Source of the DNA: JAHFJU01 sp964354865
GTDB taxonomy: Bacteria > Patescibacteriota > Gracilibacteria > UBA1369 > UM-FILTER-53-11
NCBI GenBank assembly: GCA_964354865.1
Contig: CAYHBN010000081.1
Location: 1-6,193, forward strand
Direction: 5' to 3'
Length of the DNA stretch: 6,193 nucleotides
The notes under the pieces are model-generated. The model saw only the letters and a program-made list of their open reading frames with translations. It was not told where the DNA came from and did not search any database. The translations under genes were made by a program, and so were the position numbers. Positions 5,403 to 6,193 of this stretch are shown here, piece by piece. Position 1 is the first letter of the stretch. Every line of letters starts with the position of its first letter.

Positions 5403-6193
5403 ATGAACTATTTTTCCTACTTACAAAAACGTTTTTCCAATCGCCGCGGTGTGAGTCTGATAATTGCAACGCTTTTCACCGCCGCACTTATGGCAATGTG
5501 CATAACATTGGCGAGAACCGTTGTTTTTTCGAAGGCGAATGAAGAGCGATGGAATAAATATCAAAAAATGCAGAACTTTTTGTACTCGACCGGAGAGAGT
5601 GCGCAATGGGTTGCAACTCATGTGTTGCCTGTAGGGGGGGGGGATTCTGATTTACGTCAAGGTGACGACCCGGGTCCTATTCTCACGAGAATCAATGAGC
5701 TGCTTTTTGACGAAGCGCGCGCGAATGATATTGATAACACAATGTTGGCAAAGTGCGACGATGTTGATGACGATCATACAAATGGAATGCAGCCGTGTTT
5801 TGAAATTAAGGTTGTTGGCAGGGGAGAAGATGTCGATGGTGCTCCGGGTGCTAACAATTTCGGCATGGGTCGTTTTGATTTTAGTTACAAACTTCGTTCC
5901 TGGCGTGATGGTAATGGCCTTTTTAGTACGCCACTTAAAGGCACGGGGAATGCGGTTGCGGATACGAATCAAGATGACGGTGAAGGCAACTGTGTCGATA
6001 AAAATAATGTGAACGACCCGTGTAATTGGAATATTTTAACGTATGGCCAGTCGGTGCAGATTCCACTTTTTTATGAGGAGAAGAATCCCGATCGCCCGAA
6101 CGATCCACCGACCGTGCACACACTCGACATGGCTGCAATAAATCGCGCATTTTTCTTAAGGCTGCGCACGCCGTGCGAAGAGGGAGCAGACAG
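5403..6193 (+). CDS. PilX-like prepilin-type surface protein (3' end outside window)
   Basis: ATG 5403 opens a frame that stays open to the right edge (263 complete codons), nine bases after the prepilin stop, so the two are probably co-transcribed; no Shine-Dalgarno sequence is seen. The N-terminus (RRG, then VSLIIATLFTAALMAM) looks like a prepilin leader with cleavage after G16 and a single membrane helix. Position +5 is Ile, not Glu, as in PilX-type N-termini. The rest is predicted to be extracytoplasmic and is rich in Asp/Asn/Gly. Cysteines occur at 33, 118, 132, 197, 207 and 258. Two close pairs, 118/132 and 197/207, bracket acidic loops (DDVDDDHTNG; VDKNNVNDP), suggesting disulfide-held and perhaps calcium-binding loops, which is inference. 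DTNQDDG at 187-193 resembles a calcium-loop motif imperfectly. Codons 78-80 lie in a run of ten G, and the frame is coherent only at this tract length or one differing by a multiple of three. The specific role is unknown; a minor pilin or tip-associated adhesin is possible. Confidence 0.72.
   Translation, partial: MNYFSYLQKRFSNRRGVSLIIATLFTAALMAMCITLARTVVFSKANEERWNKYQKMQNFLYSTGESAQWVATHVLPVGGGDSDLRQGDDPGPILTRINELLFDEARANDIDNTMLAKCDDVDDDHTNGMQPCFEIKVVGRGEDVDGAPGANNFGMGRFDFSYKLRSWRDGNGLFSTPLKGTGNAVADTNQDDGEGNCVDKNNVNDPCNWNILTYGQSVQIPLFYEEKNPDRPNDPPTVHTLDMAAINRAFFLRLRTPCEEGAD
5634..5643 (+). repeat. G10 homopolymer inside the PilX-like gene
   Basis: Ten consecutive G encode Gly-Gly-Gly and the first base of an Asp codon. 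One extra G would bring TGA (5648-5650) into frame almost at once. One fewer G would shift into a frame that stops at 6010-6012 after about 120 unrelated codons. The tract is thus a potential on/off switch for a surface protein, or a site of sequencing error. Confidence 0.9.

Noticed and set aside
5652..5972. Minus-strand frame antisense to the PilX-like gene
   Set aside because: There is no start signal or protein-like features, and it lies opposite a coherent secreted-protein frame.
5662..6012. A 116-codon plus-strand frame in another phase
   Set aside because: It lies wholly inside the PilX-like gene, is rich in Met/Arg/Leu without domain character, and is the out-of-phase shadow that a one-base slip in the G10 tract would enter.
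1..6193. tRNA, rRNA, CRISPR array, insertion sequence ends or transposase
   Set aside because: I saw no cloverleaf, regularly spaced repeats, terminal inverted repeats or transposase motifs.

Overview
The window reads as bacterial and most resembles a small-genome candidate-phylum bacterium (Patescibacteria/CPR, Parcubacteria-like). This is inference from family resemblance. The signs are a VirD4/TraG-like ATPase of a type common in that group, prepilins with the 'IAQDGVELVKVMRDSNLL' style of helix, near-absence of Shine-Dalgarno sequences, and -10 boxes placed so that the transcript would begin at the start codon. In-frame TGA codons are absent from about 1,280 ATPase codons, so the standard bacterial code applies.

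Layout, left to right. (1) The C-terminal ATPase half of a VirD4/TraG-like protein runs in from outside the window and ends at 1282. (2) An AT-rich gene of unknown function (1301-1963) follows on the same strand. (3) A small, very basic 51-residue protein lies on the minus strand (1964-2119) and fills the gap exactly, its stop codon abutting that of gene 2. (4) A 15-bp perfect palindrome (2138-2152) carries an extended -10 box on each strand, forming a divergent promoter for the small minus-strand gene and the next plus-strand gene. (5) A complete 850-residue VirD4/TraG-like ATPase (2154-4706) is paralogous to gene 1. (6) A type IV prepilin (4758-5393) sits behind its own -10 box. (7) A PilX-like prepilin-type protein (5403 to the right edge) is cut by the window end and contains a run of ten G.

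How the genes may work together: two membrane-anchored DNA-pump-like ATPases stand beside pilus-type surface proteins, with no other type IV secretion or pilus assembly genes in view. A surface DNA or protein transfer or attachment machine is a reasonable inference, but not shown. The main points for a second look are the symmetric divergent promoter, the leaderless starts, the basic microprotein, the G10 tract in a surface protein gene, and the compositionally foreign gene between the two ATPases.
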